From: Fasciola hepatica
Lineage: Eukaryota; Platyhelminthes; Trematoda; Plagiorchiida; Fasciolidae
DNA length: 64,000 nucleotides
Assembly (NCBI GenBank): GCA_948099385.1
Contig: CANUEZ040000071.1
Span: 558,001-622,000 of the forward strand
Direction of reading: 5' to 3'
The position numbers were made by a program, and so were the translations under genes. How positions within the stretch are numbered: position 1 is the stretch's first letter; the number at the start of each line of letters is the position of its first letter. Below the pieces are notes generated by a model. It saw only the letters and a list, made by a program, of their open reading frames with translations, did not search any database and was not told where the DNA came from. This document shows positions 44,991-56,677 of the stretch, piece after piece.

Positions 44991-44995
44991 GTAGA

Positions 44996-45867
44996 TGATC
45001 GTCGAGTTTATGTAACGAGCTGGGTGGAAGTCTCTGCAAAACTTACCTTTTAGGTCCTCTTTAAATAACTCCATGGTAATTCTAATGTTATTCGTTATAA
45101 AATGCCCATCACAAGGTTTATTTGATGGTGGTTGCCTGGGTGGGGGGGGTTGTTTTGACCCCCCACAAATTTCACTTGGACGTCCGTCGTATCGTGACTT
45201 TAGTACTTAAACTAGTTGCTTGCCTTGCTTGGTCCTTGAAAGCGGTAGATTTCAGCCTAACAACTTAGGTTTGAGTACGTCCATATGCTCGTAATTTATT
45301 ATTACTATACCGAAGAATTATTGGATGAATCTTTTTCCGATTTGGAATCCTTCGTTTTACTCCGTTGTGGGTAACCATTTACTGCACCTAAATTTTGGAG
45401 GGTACGAAAAAATTTAAACGAAGTGATAGGATTACCGACGGAAAAAAATGAAAGTAAACAAGTATCAAGTAATTAGGTAGGTAGGGCCGGCTGCAGGTGC
45501 AAATCATTCTGCACACATTGTGAGCTATTTGAGCCCATTCAGTGATCGGTCGCACTTCCATCATTTCAAGTAGGATTATAAGGAGTTTGATGTCCATATA
45601 CTTCGAATGTAGGAACTGAAACGGGGAATAGTAATCCTTCAGACATGAATTTTGACTGGCCAACCAGGAAAGCTTCGTGTTAGCAAAGAGGAGTGAGAAT
45701 TGATTCAGGATTCTGTGACTGGTGAGAGTGATGTATGATCACCAGAACAATGGGCTTAACCGGAGTGAAAGTCGTCGTCCAGCTAAGGAAAAGGATGTCA
45801 TTTCTTAGATTAGGCACAAGCCAGCATCACATATTCTTCAGACAGTGTTAGGCTTGGCAGAACGGAC
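44996..45867. other. Unassigned, with a GC hairpin
   Basis: No gene recognised. GTGGGGGG (45140-45147) and CCCCCCAC (45159-45166) form a perfect 8-bp stem with an 11-base loop. A minus-strand frame at 45388-45663 has no known motif. Confidence 0.4.
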
Positions 45868-46453
45868 GCTCTGTGACCCAGGTCAGGACGCCTGTGTCTG
45901 ATGCAGTACTGCCATGGGAAGGCCAGGAATGCGATCGACGGGAGATGGATTCTGGACTCCACAGATAAATGCATTTCAGCCCGAAAAATTTGGAGTACTT
46001 ATTTGAACAACCGTATGCAGCTGGAATCTTTTTTCGATGAATGCTAAGTAGTGGAGTTCAAGGATTAAGCTCCATGAGCTCACTTGGACAAACCAGTATA
46101 GGTACTCAACTGCACCTCGATGGCGCGGTTGATCCCGACTACGAGGTGCCTCCAGGTCGATAGGTTTCCCCTCGGATAAATGTGAGGCGGTACTTTATAG
46201 GAGCAACTGCCCTCTGGTTCCCTAATAGTCGAAAAATCAACATTTATATGCCGGTAAACGGCTTGCGATCTTGGTCGGAAGTAAGCAGCTTCGAATTTCT
46301 CTGGACATGCGGTCATTCAAGCTGCTAAGGCTGGGAGTAGCCTCTGGCCCATCTTCAGATCCTTTAGACTTCCTGAAAGAGCTACACACACTTAAAAATC
46401 GCGCACCAAACTCTTCTCCGATGACATTCGATGCTCTTATAGAACATGTCTAA
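45868..46453 (+). pseudogene. gag: BEL gag fragment
   Basis: The plus strand in shifting frames reads CDPGQDACV then STAMGRPGMRSTGDG (parallel to DPGQRFLYLLHYCRGRAKSAIEG), LFEQPYAAGIFF (parallel to LFGQPFKVARSLI), and at 46340-46450 SDPLDFLKELHTLKNRAPN ... TFDALIEHV (parallel to SDLNALHTQECIVR ... TFNDLTEFI). About 250 bases (46060-46310) between the second and third blocks do not match Gag and may be an insertion. Confidence 0.6.
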
Positions 46454-48205
46454 ATCCGATAGGATAAACCCGGGAAAAGTTTAAAGGCTTTTCATCCAAC
46501 GACTCTTTGGAAAGTCAGGTGCTTTAACCTGAAAAGAGCTCCGCAAAATTACCCATTCCAAGCCCCTTTGGCTCCGTCTACTGAAGCCAAATTTAGTTTT
46601 ATTACAAGGTTTGGTACTTAGGCAGTCCTTCTCCTAACTTTCCGGCTTCTCGACTGACACTGGTTAGCCACCCCACTACCGGCTCTCTGCTTTCACCTCA
46701 CAGTTATCTAAAAAGCCTAAAGGTCTCACTTAGTCCTGCCCGTGTATCTTGAAATCCGGAGCAAGTTTCCTCCGAACATTCGACCTTTTTGGGCTAAAAC
46801 TGTATTCGGATCCAAAGTATATACTTATTCCCTTGTCTCTTAGGTTCGTCACCAGACGAAATACGTCCTCTGTGAAGATGGAGCTTTTGAGGACGCCCTC
46901 AAAGCTTCAGCTGCAAAGCGTGAAATTCAGTCAGGCAATAGTACCTGACTACTCCGCACCTACTGAACTTCTCCAAAGAAGGACCAGGCTTTCCCTTGCT
47001 CATATTCCGCTGCCACCCTTCGTAGATGCGGTCCACCACCTCACCCTGTCCCTGGTCCTTCGGCTTTATTAGTCCTCACTTCCCTGACACATTGCCCCGC
47101 TTCTATCTCTACTTTTCACTAACCTCACAGTCGGCTGTCTGAATGTTTCACCTCCATTTTATCTAGATACTTTTGCCATTTTAGAGCTTTTTCACTACTG
47201 TACCCTCTCGCTTCCTAAGGTTTCTACGTGGCAGTATTCCGTTAGATTTTCTGAGCTTCTACCGACTCGGAATTTCGTCCAGCTACTTTCCTCATCTTCT
47301 ACTGGCATGGCAGTGACCTTGGCGAAAAGATCTATGTTTACCGTACATTGATCCCCTCAGCTATGCAAGGGCTCATTTTTCGTGTTTTGTCTGTCAACAC
47401 TATGACTGGTTTTTAATTTCAAAGGCCTTGTCTACCCGGTCCACTGTTTTGTGCCCTTTATCTTTTCCCACCCCCTCGTCGTTTCCTAATCTATCTATTC
47501 TATCAGTAATCTATTTAGACACACCGGATCATTCTGACGTTTTTCATCACTTAACAATCTCATTCTTTTTGATTTCTCTGTGCCAGTAACAGTTGGATTT
47601 TCTGCGCTTTTACCAACTCGGCAGCCCGTCCATTTACTTTGCTCTTTCTCCACAAGCCTCACGTAAATCTTACCTGACTGTTTTACTCCTCTTCCAACTA
47701 GATGCTTTTAGTTATCCTGAGGTTTTCTTTTCAACGCCCAGCTCTTGCTATCCTTGAATTCTGTATGATAGTGCCCGGTTGTCCGGTGATTTTATTTTGT
47801 TCCAACTGACCGGCCATCGTCCCACATCTCTTTTTCATGAAATTTGACGGTGATTTTATCACTCTATTCCATCTCAGAGCTTCAACAGACCCTTGGGTAT
47901 TTTTGAAGGTTGCTGTAATTTTGCTCATTTCAGGGTTGTCTTTGCCTTGGTTGGTCTTTGAAGTCGCTTACGTTTTGTTCACCTCACACTCAATGGCTCC
48001 TTCTTCTTTTTACTAACCTCAGCAATGTCTCGGTCGAAAAGTTTAACCTTATTCCATCTGATTCCAATCAGTAAATCTTGGATTTATTTAAACGCCTTGC
48101 CCTCATTTTACCCAGCTTTCGTTTGCTACCGATGGTTCGTTGCTGACTTCCCTTTGTTTTTCCTGCTGACTTCCAGCATTCTTTTATCATGGGCCTCAAA
48201 ATAAT
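46454..48205. other. Unassigned pyrimidine-rich region
   Basis: The plus strand is C/T-rich. A segment containing TTTTCTGAGCTTCTACCGACT (47245-47310) resembles one containing TTTTCTGCGCTTTTACCAACT (47590-47655), suggesting old tandem duplication with a period near 345 bases. Frame 46749-47072 (+) has no recognised domain. Confidence 0.35.
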
Positions 48206-49612
48206 TATAATGATCTACTTCGGCGGAGCCCGAGGCATGCCTGAAAGCAAGATCCAGTGATGCACTTGAGGTCAATACGGATTACGGTAAAAGAAGACAG
48301 ATATGTGCGAATCAAAGTATGATGGAAAGAATAAATACACTGAGGTGAACTGACAAAAAGGCTTTTCAAAACTGAAAACAAAGGTCATTTGATGAAGTCG
48401 ATTAGGGTGACTTGGAGATGGCTGAGCAGTCGGAACATGAAACTTGAACAGGACAAAAAAGGAGATAGAATCCTTGCCGTGTCAAGGAGGAAGACTGAAT
48501 TTATTCAAAGAAGGTTCTTTCACAGAAAACGTTCCAAGGACAACGAGGCGCTGCATTGGATCAGTTGTCTATAGCTTCAGAACTGTCGAAGAAGGGGAAA
48601 AACGAATTAAAAATGAAATGAAGTAAATCGATCAAAAAACAACCGGTAATTATCAGTGGATAAAAAACTGAAAAATGCACCAGATTGGAAAATGTTCGCA
48701 CGTCGAGGGAGGGAGGCGGCAGAAGTATTAACAGGAAAACGGGCCGTGAGAACAGTAAACCAAGTGCAGGGGATTTTTGTGGGATTACGATACATGACAA
48801 GAACAGAGAGCGTCGAACGAACAAGTAGGCGTATACTTGCGATCTAACTGGCCGATAATGTTCAAGCGGATAGAAGAAGAGTCCGCAGAAGATAAAAGAA
48901 AGTGAATCACCTATTATTTTTCCTTACTTGTCGATCACGGGGACAGAATATGCTGTAGAATTAACCTATGGTGGGAAAAACTGAAGAACACATGGTGATG
49001 TGGTAAAAGGGATGAATGCGGACGATCAGTTGAACTGTTGAGTAACAATTCACCGATCATATGTACCAGCTGGCGGTATACGGAGATGATCTTTAAACAG
49101 TGAAGGTGTTCGGTTTCAGCCTTGCGGCTATGCATGGCAAAGGTGGGAGTGGCAATGAATGCAGCAGCAGTAGTATTAATTAGTTCTACTTTTTCGGGAA
49201 TGGAAATGGAAATCCATCCGAGAGGAATAACGTGTCTTGTGAGGATTTGAATGCACTCTAGAGGGGTGGTGCCGAAAAGGGAATTCAAAGAACACATAAC
49301 AGTACAAACAATGCACATTTTAAACAAATGTGCTTAGAAAGAAGAGGAAAGGGGGAGGGACGTGGGATAAGCAAAAACGAAACGCTACCCGGTAGACAAG
49401 AGTAAAAGGAATGCTCGCTTCTCGCGACTTATGTCTTCTTTCAGCACTCGTAAAGTGGATAAGAGGGACCAATCGCTTTACTTTTTGCAGTGCATAGAAG
49501 AGGTAAGTGGCTATGGTGACACTGACAGGTATCGGATACCAGCAAGATAGAAGTGGATGAGAACGGAAAAAGCCCTACCGAAGGTGGCGTGTAGAGAATA
49601 GGGCATGAAAAA

Positions 49613-49860
49613 ATGAATTTACCGATCCGCAACGGGTGCCAGTGGGTGGGGCTGGACATGCGCCAGGGGCACAACCTAAAGAACTTCACGTCGATTTACA
49701 GCAAGAGGTGCGATCCAAAGGCTTTGTTGCTCCCATTTGTCCTAGCGACCGTCCTGCACACCAGATGTGCACCGGCCGAAGAGATGGATCTGACCAAACT
49801 CCACACTGTTGCCGATGAAATGAGTGTACTCTGTTAGGGCTGGACGGAGAGCACAGCCGC
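49613..49860 (-). repeat. Segment homologous to the left/right arms
   Basis: 49625-49810 aligns with 938-1125 of the left arm: GATCCGCAAC.GGTGC, GTGGG.GGAGCTG, GAGGTGCGATCCA, CCTGCA.GCCAGATG.GCACCGGCC, GGATCTGACC. Its distance to the ATT-like tail (about 1.4-1.65 kb) is close to that in the right arm (about 1.2-1.5 kb). This is the evidence that the arms are 3' ends of the same LINE family. Confidence 0.7.
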
Positions 49861-50999
49861 TGGCAACAGTGGTTCGTGTTGCGAGCAATCAAGAATAAAT
49901 GCTAATGAAGAAATCAAAAAGAAACATCGACAAGTTGAAACAGTCGCCGATAGGAAATAAATTTCCACATAAATAGCTAGGTGGTTCAACGAAGTAAAAC
50001 GCTGATTCGAAATTCAAGGCCTTTTTCATAGGCATGGATCTCGGGTAGGTGAAATTCTAGTAGGTGCATACCTTTTGGAGTGGGAAGGAATTTATCTACG
50101 GCTTGCAGGAAACCAAACTTCAACCGGGAAGGTCTAATATGCAGAGGGATATTATCTCTAATTCTGGGGTAAGCGACGGGAAAATCCTGGAACGCGGAAA
50201 GGTCCTACCGTGGGTTTGGTATTGGTATACCCTCTATTACAGAGCAAATATGGAGCTCCCGGAGAGAGGAAAAACTGACTTGAGGAATAAGGATGCCTAT
50301 TTATTACTTCGTACTGAGAAACTGGGTTCTGGCCTGATTCGAAGAAACCACAGATGATATGTTTTGATAGGTGAGCACCGTTTTCCATTATTTTGGATGT
50401 TGATCATCCGGTGAGTTGTTTTGTAAGTTTTCTCTGGATATACCCAGAAAAATCTTTTCAGAGTTTCTTTAAGTTAGAGAACATTATAAAATGGCTTTCA
50501 AGGAAGGGCGTGTAATATACACACGCATAAAACGCTTTTCTTAGCCGAGAGCATCTAAGTAGAAAACCGAGACACTTTTCGTCCCTCGCTAGTCAGGAGA
50601 CATCTTGTTTAGAGAAGCCAAAAGCCGCAAAACATTCAAGCCATGGCCTTCTATAAGAAGCTGGCAGACGACCGGTGAGCCATAAATGTATAAGGAACCT
50701 GGAGAAAACTGTAGTTTGTGGGCGAGCAAAATACACCTGTTGGCGGAAAAGTTAATCGCCCAGGTTGGGCGCCATTCACCAAAAACAGCGTATTCAGCGA
50801 CGTGAAAAATAGTGGAATCAAGGTTACCAGGCCAGAAAGATTAAACAGCGTTAATATTGCTTACTAACAAAAGCTGGGTGTCAATGATTGTGGTCCGAAC
50901 TATATCTGCCACATATAGTAAAAAAATAGGTGGCCTTAAAAGGCTGCCTCGAATGACACTGCTATTGACAGGAGTGGGGCTAAGTTTGTGCCCTTTATT

Positions 51000-51480
51000 C
51001 AGGACAGCGCGTAAAAGACGGGGTGGTTAAGGCTAGGATATTGGAAGTAGTGGGTCCGCAATGCCAAAAGATTGCAGCCTGGTTAACAGGTTGGGGATGG
51101 CACGCAGCCAAATGCCTTAGATAATCCAGGATGAACAACAACGGAAGATTTCCCATATCCAATAGAAACAGCGAAGGAATTGAGAAAATCAACTTGACAA
51201 ATCTTAGAGGACCGCTAATGGAGGAATCTTTGTTGTTGGTCAATAATAAAATTGAGAGCTCTTAGGTGGTTAGCAATGTGTTTATTTACTGTTTTATCAG
51301 TTATCCTAGACAAAATGGGGTTATGATTTGGAAAACTGCAATATGATACCTCTGGGAAAGTTCTGAGTAAATGGGAATGGTAACAGAACGCTTCAAAGTA
51401 GCTCGTACAGCGCTGCCACCAGGTAAAAAGGGGGAGGATAGGCAGGGGAAGGGGGAGAATCTGGGCCACCACTGACAAAA
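51000..51480 (-). pseudogene. LINE reverse transcriptase remnant
   Basis: Minus strand around 51215-51345: NHNPILSRITDKTVNKHIAN, HLRALNFIIDQQQRFLH, matching the P-V-S-I-L-S-x-I-x-D-K-x-x-E-K-x-I block and QHGF motif at the start of LINE RTs. Below it (51140-51200), KLIFSIPSLFLLDMGN may be the remains of AFDSI.SLLLKMG. No active-site box was found further down. Confidence 0.6.
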
Positions 51481-52179
51481 GTGACTGGTGGCAAGCCGTC
51501 CGAACCTACTGAAGATGATGGTTTCTCATTGGATAACGGCTAATTGTTACTCCTCGCATCAAGGGGTGAGGCAGAAGGGACAGTCCGTGCTAGCAAACAT
51601 TGTGCAAGGGTTATGCCAGTAGCTAGGGCCACGGTTGAGGGAAAGAATCCAATAAAGGCCCCAGCTTCGCGGGGTGTGGACGTGAACAGCTGGTTATCAG
51701 CCGAAATCAGGAGCTGGAGGTCATTTCTGATGTGAGTGTTTTTAGGTTTTGCAACATGTAAAGCAACTGAGCTTTATTTGCATGATCCAGTGATCCAGCT
51801 TCCTGTTCACGAAGTCGCATCATATCCTGAATAGGCACGGAAAGACCGATAATTAGACTGAAAATTTAGAAGCCATCGGAATCATGTAGTTGCATAAAAA
51901 ACGTGCTAATTTTCATGGAGTGGGGGGACGGTGGACCTTTTATCTGGTCGACTCGGGCAGTTCAGGATAACTTGTTCAAGCATTCGCAACAGCGGCCACC
52001 TTGGGTTCTGTGGTGGGTAAACAATCACTTCACTTTTGGCGAATTAGTAGGACTGGAGAAGTGTGGTTTTTGCATTGAAATGTATTATTGGAGGAAATTT
52101 CGAGGTCAGGCTGGCCATTCGGGAAAGTGGCATATGACCATTTTATGGTCTCTACCAGGGAGACTGTATTACTGAACAG

Positions 52180-52690
52180 TCAATAGGAGGATGGTTTGTG
52201 AGTAAACATTAGATCTAGTTTTTCCCTTTTTCTGGTAGTTTTGGAGACATTTTGTCCAACCACTGGAGTAAATGCCGGCGACAAAGTCGGAAAATGGAGA
52301 GAAGCCAATGGGGCGGGCCAATGATTTTGAGGAAGATTAAAGTCGTCAGCAATGAGCATGGTTTCAGAAGAACAAAAAGGGAGATACCCGGAGGAATGAG
52401 TAGGAAATAAAACGAAGGAACTGGGGGTACTATGCAAGAAGCACGCGCAGTCTTTATGGAGTAACGTTTATGTAGGCCGATGGTGAAACAGAAGACATCA
52501 GGGATAGATCTGGATGCATGGTGCAGAAGGAGGATCGCAGCGTATACTTTCTTAGAACAAGCTAGGCATCCACAACAACACCAGTAAAACAGCTTGGTCC
52601 TTTGCACGTTGCACCTGGTCAAGAATATTTGATCATCGGGAGTATCCTCAGATAGCCGCAAGTCCGTTAGTAGAATAGTGTCCTATTTTG
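52180..52690 (-). pseudogene. LINE endonuclease remnant
   Basis: Minus strand in two frames: LTDLRLSEDTPDDQIFLTRC (compare the SETWLS block with catalytic Glu, here Asp-Leu-Arg), KKVYAAILLL, then MLIADDFNLPQNHWPAPLAS (compare the GDFN motif) and QNVSKTTRKREKLDLMFTHK (compare QHVLSPTQGRNTLDLIFS in LINE A). The order matches EEP endonucleases of CR1/Jockey LINEs. Frame shift near 52350. Confidence 0.75.
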
Positions 52691-53000
52691 TGTAGACAAG
52701 GTGTTTATGTGTAGATGTTTTGCGGCTAGTGGAGCAAAAGTTAAATAGGGATGGAGATGTACTAAGTGTGACTGTTTCAGGCATATCGGAAGGGCGGTGT
52801 AAGTTGGAATCTGGCGAACCATCGTCACAGGAGGAAGTAAAGGTCGGAGTCAGAGGGTTTCACAGAAATGTGGAGGCTAAAAATGGCTCAGATGGGCTGG
52901 CTTCCAAATGATTTGGATTATCTGGCAAGCTGCAGGAAACAGTTAAGGAATAGCTCAACTGTGCATCAACGGAGAGGAAATTGTAGGAGTAGACGGAACA

Positions 53001-53928
53001 TTTTGTGGCATTTAGAGCTTTACTAGAAGACTAGGGCGATTACGGGCGTTTGAAAGCTGCTCGTCGGTTGGAATATCCCGGCGACTAAAGGGCTGTACGG
53101 GCAGCAGGGTTAGGAACATTTGAGGAATAAAAGTATACACCAGAAAGTCAGGGCAAGCTTTATGAGAGGGGTGAGGTGGAAAGGAAGCTGCAAAAATGAC
53201 TCGTATGGTATCATGGGCGGTAAAGGTAGATATCAGATGGGGGATTCGAAGCTAGATGACGGGCTAGCTCGCGTAGTATTTGTTTGCGATGCACGCGGTG
53301 GATTTGTAAGTATCACGAACGCATAGGAGTGAGGCATATAGCTCGAGGGCAAAAATGGATTCGATGAACTAAGAGGCGATTTAGAGGGAGGCAATTCACT
53401 GAAAGAAGAGAAGTTTCTGAGAAGAGTTGGAAGACTGGTAAGCCCATTCATCTGGTTGGTGACTAGCCTTTCATCCGACGACACGGAGAACGGATTGGAG
53501 TTGCGGATATGCTCTTGAAATTAAAGAGATGGGGCCAAGATACTAGTTATCGTCCTTCGCCGAGTGACAGTAAGAGGGGAAACACCAACAAGTGCAGATA
53601 AATAGGGATGGACTTCTAATAAAAGGAGTTCGGGGCATGAACAGAATATGAGGGAGTGGCAGTGACACGATAAGCTGGACTTTTGGGGCGCTAGAAGAAG
53701 GGCAGTACTGATCGGCTGACAGTGTGTGCAGCTCAGAAATATTAGGCGTCATTTTCGTAGGAAGAGCAGACATAGATCTATTTATTTACCTTGAAAACAA
53801 AATTCATCTTCACCTTTTTATGCTTTTTTGGAAGAGATCAGAAGTTGTAGGTCCTTGTGTCCTACTGAACTCCCTATGAGATGGATCGTTCGCAAGCTGC
53901 ACCAGGAATGGACGGTTTACGTGCAGGA
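53001..53928. other. Unassigned purine-rich region
   Basis: Minus-strand frames (53233-53484, 53543-53773) are Ser/Pro/Thr-rich. Composition continues that of the LINE to the left, so it may be its ORF1/5' part. No motif seen. Confidence 0.35.
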
Positions 53929-54305
53929 TGTAACACACGTTTGAGCAATGCGCAGCCAAATTCACAACGGATCCCGAAATCAATAGGCGATTAGCCGTGG
54001 CATTCTACGACACTAGATTATTGAATGAACAATGACACCAAAACGATACAAACCTCAATTATGAGATCACAAGGACTCAACAAACGAGAAACCGAATTGC
54101 AGCGTGCGAGCGAGGAGCACGTGCGTCACGCGGGTCCAGAACAAGGGTATGACGAAGTAGCGCTCTGGGCACGAACAAACAACGATTGGTCCATAAAAAC
54201 AAACTGTGTGTAAAGACAAGTCGAAAGCGCAAGCAAGTGAGTGATGTTAAGAAAAACACGGACCCGCAAACGTTTTAGGGGGATTTTTCACGACCGGTTG
54301 TTACA
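53929..54305 (-). repeat. Solo BEL LTR
   Basis: 377 bp, minus strand, TGTAACAACCGG...TGTTACA. Clearly homologous to the BEL-3 LTRs (shared CGGATCCCGA, CAAGCG...GCACG, CATAAAAACAAACTG) but about 15-20 % diverged. Flanking pentamers CAGGA (53924-53928) and CGGGA (54306-54310) agree at four of five positions. No internal BEL sequence lies next to it. Confidence 0.8.
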
Positions 54306-54775
54306 CGGGACACGCTTATGCGGTCCTGCTCTATGTCAGGGATAGTGAATCTCACCATACAAATTCGAAAATGTATTCCTCACACCTTCGAGGCATGTTC
54401 GATCTGGGACGTTACAAGCCATCGTAGAACGGGAGTTGGTAATTTTCATCAGAATCTGGGAGGCAACAGAGTTGATAGAGCTACTGTTCGCCAGCCGGCA
54501 GTGAGGGATGGAAATTTGAGAGCTTTCGGCAATGCGCCGGATGGGCAGATTTAGACGGGATTATCTTTCATCTTAAAGAAATCGGACTTCGTATCTAAAA
54601 TGCTTTGTTCTAGAGGCATTGCTGTTTCGTTCATCAAGCCCACGAAGTCAAAGGGGCCAACAAAAATTATCCCACGCTTTCGGGCGGTTTCAACAGGCAC
54701 ATTTTCCCTGGGAGTTGGAGTGTGACAGACTGGGGTAATAATTAAGGGCGCCTTTGAAAAGCGCGACACTTAATA
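54306..54775. other. Unassigned segment between solo LTR and LINE B
   Basis: Could contain the upstream part of BEL-5, but no motif could be matched with confidence. AVRDGNLRAFGNAP (54500-54540, +) faintly resembles AVRTGELRAFSDAS of BEL-3 RNase H, which would be out of order here. Confidence 0.35.
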
Positions 54776-56329
54776 ATATTGGTATATTTCTCGGCCATGG
54801 TCGAGACGCACGCGTTAAAGCATGATCATGGTGTACACGTTACTCAATAAGATGAAATGTTCACATATTCTAAGTATGAAAGTCGAGAGTATTAGAGATG
54901 AAAAAACAATGACAGGAAAAGTTTGAATGGACCATTCTGATAATGGTTTGCGCGGCAGTTTTAAACCGGTTTCGAATCCGGATCAGGCAGTGGTGCGCGG
55001 TGGAGATATTGAGAAAATCGTTAGCGCAGTGCTAAGGAGGCATTATTAACAAGAATGATGCAAGCCCAGGAAACCAGAGGCCAACTGAGGTTCTGCAGAT
55101 GGAATAAATTTTGAACAAGAAAAAAAGGGTGAAAAATCGACGCATGCGAAGAGGATAGCGATCTATGAAGACAATGCAGACCCTGAATGACGGATTTACC
55201 GGAGTTCTGTAAACGGAATGAGATTTGAAGCAGGGGGACCTGAGGCCAGTTTCGTGAAAGTGAACACCGGTGGATGTGGGAGAAACAGCAGTCCATAAAA
55301 AGGTGAGTTTAGATTCAGAGCCAGTAACATGTACTATTCAGAAATGAGAAGGCGCAACTGGAGAGTCTTCGAGAAATGGAGAGTCAAATTCCAGCCGGCT
55401 ACGGTTCGGAGAAAAGATAATCTGTGTTAACGGATAATAAAGTGGGAAAATCTTCGCATGGACTTCAGCGTTATGCTGCTTCAATGACAAATATATATGT
55501 ATGTGATGACGCATTTGCCTTCAGTGTTATTCTGGTAACGTACTACATCGAATGCGTAAGTTTCATCTGGCAGGGCAAAGTATGTGTCAGTCAATCAGCC
55601 GAGTGTGGCTGTAGGTTAGCGGCATGCGCGTGAGCTGGAATTAGTGTTGGTTGCGTTAGAAAACGCTGAACGATCTGATAAGCAATTGAGGGTATCTCCT
55701 GTTGTGTGGTTGGATTTCTGTCCCAGTTGCCGTGGTAGGTTCCACTTGAGTCTCTGTCCGTACGAGTCAAAGCGGCCTCCTTGGTTAGCCAATTTGGCGA
55801 CTGAGATAGTGGGAGACAACGACCTGAAATAAAGGGAGATTGCAGTCTGGACGTGGTTCCAGCTGTGGGTTATGATAATATATGAAGACGATAAACAATG
55901 GATTGGTTAGGTCTACGTGAGTGGGGCATGGGTAAAATAGGCTCGCAGTGGATTTGAGCTATACTGCTGCAGGCTGATGAAGTTGCGTACACAGGCTTGG
56001 TAGCTGTATGCATTTCAAAGGATTTATGATTTGCCCGTGGTTAGTAATGATAACCTTCAATACCGTTTGCTTAAGCAGAACGCAGTTTGGCACGAGGCGA
56101 TAAGATAGGTTTGAAATAACAGACAGAGCGAGTAGGACTATAATACTGTTTGCGTGGCGCTACGCTGTTACTGTCTCTTTCGGTATAGTGGTTGTTCTAT
56201 ACTGAGGAGTCCAAGTAGAAGGAACTATTGGGGTGACAGTGGTTATAGATTAGAGGTAATTATTCTGTTTAGGCATTGTAAACTGTTAGGTTTACGCTTA
56301 GGTGATGGCAACTGCGGCGTATGGTGTGG
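54776..56329 (-). repeat. LINE B 3' region
   Basis: Near-identical to 24421-25999, with scattered substitutions and small indels; shared with LINE copy 1 at lower identity. No protein assigned. Confidence 0.7.
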
Positions 56330-56640
56330 CACATCCTAGATTCTCAAGGATTCAGGTTAGTATCCAGCGCTTTCCTCATAAGCTCTATCAAAAGACATAT
56401 AAGGATTCGTAAGAGCGATCAGTTTTTGGATGTCCAGAGCTACGTGTAGTCCAGGCTTAAACATAATTAGGGAATCTACGGAACGGACTTCAGCTGGGAG
56501 TTTATTCCACAGGGTTGCATATTTCAGGAGGAAGAAGTTGATGGTAAAAAGTTGGGACTTTTTTGCTGTCCTAGATCGTATGGATGAACCGCTGAGTTTC
56601 GTAATTGCTGCAGCGGTGGGGCCAACCCTATGCGGGTCTA
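56330..56640 (-). pseudogene. Second RT C-terminal tail in LINE B
   Basis: Same arrangement as 26000-26329 in LINE A: after the RT stop, DPHRVGPTAAAITKLSGSS-like sequence and FFLLKYATLWNKLPAEVRSV on the minus strand. Point changes break the frame that remains open in LINE A. Confidence 0.7.
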
Positions 56641-56677
56641 ATTGAGCCTAGGTTGCTCAGAGCGGTTATTCGACTTA

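Larger units (their letters stand above)
48206..53000 (-). mobile_element. Decayed ATT-tailed LINE, minus strand
   Basis: Minus-strand order: endonuclease (52180-52690), RT start (51050-51480), then a long 3' part containing a segment (49613-49860) homologous to the terminal-arm repeats, and an ATT-like tail (minus CATTATAATTATTTTG at 48200-48216) preceded by GCATGCCTCGGGCTCCGCCG. The tail resembles GCATGCTTCAGGCGTTTCCG at 39430-39450. The 5' limit is uncertain: 53000-53780 has the same purine-rich composition and may be its 5' part. Heavily frameshifted. Confidence 0.65.

Noticed and set aside
54500..54560. RNase H start (NLRAFGNAP) upstream of LINE B
   Set aside because: Too short, out of order relative to BEL-5 RT at 58930-59440, and no flanking RNase H motifs.
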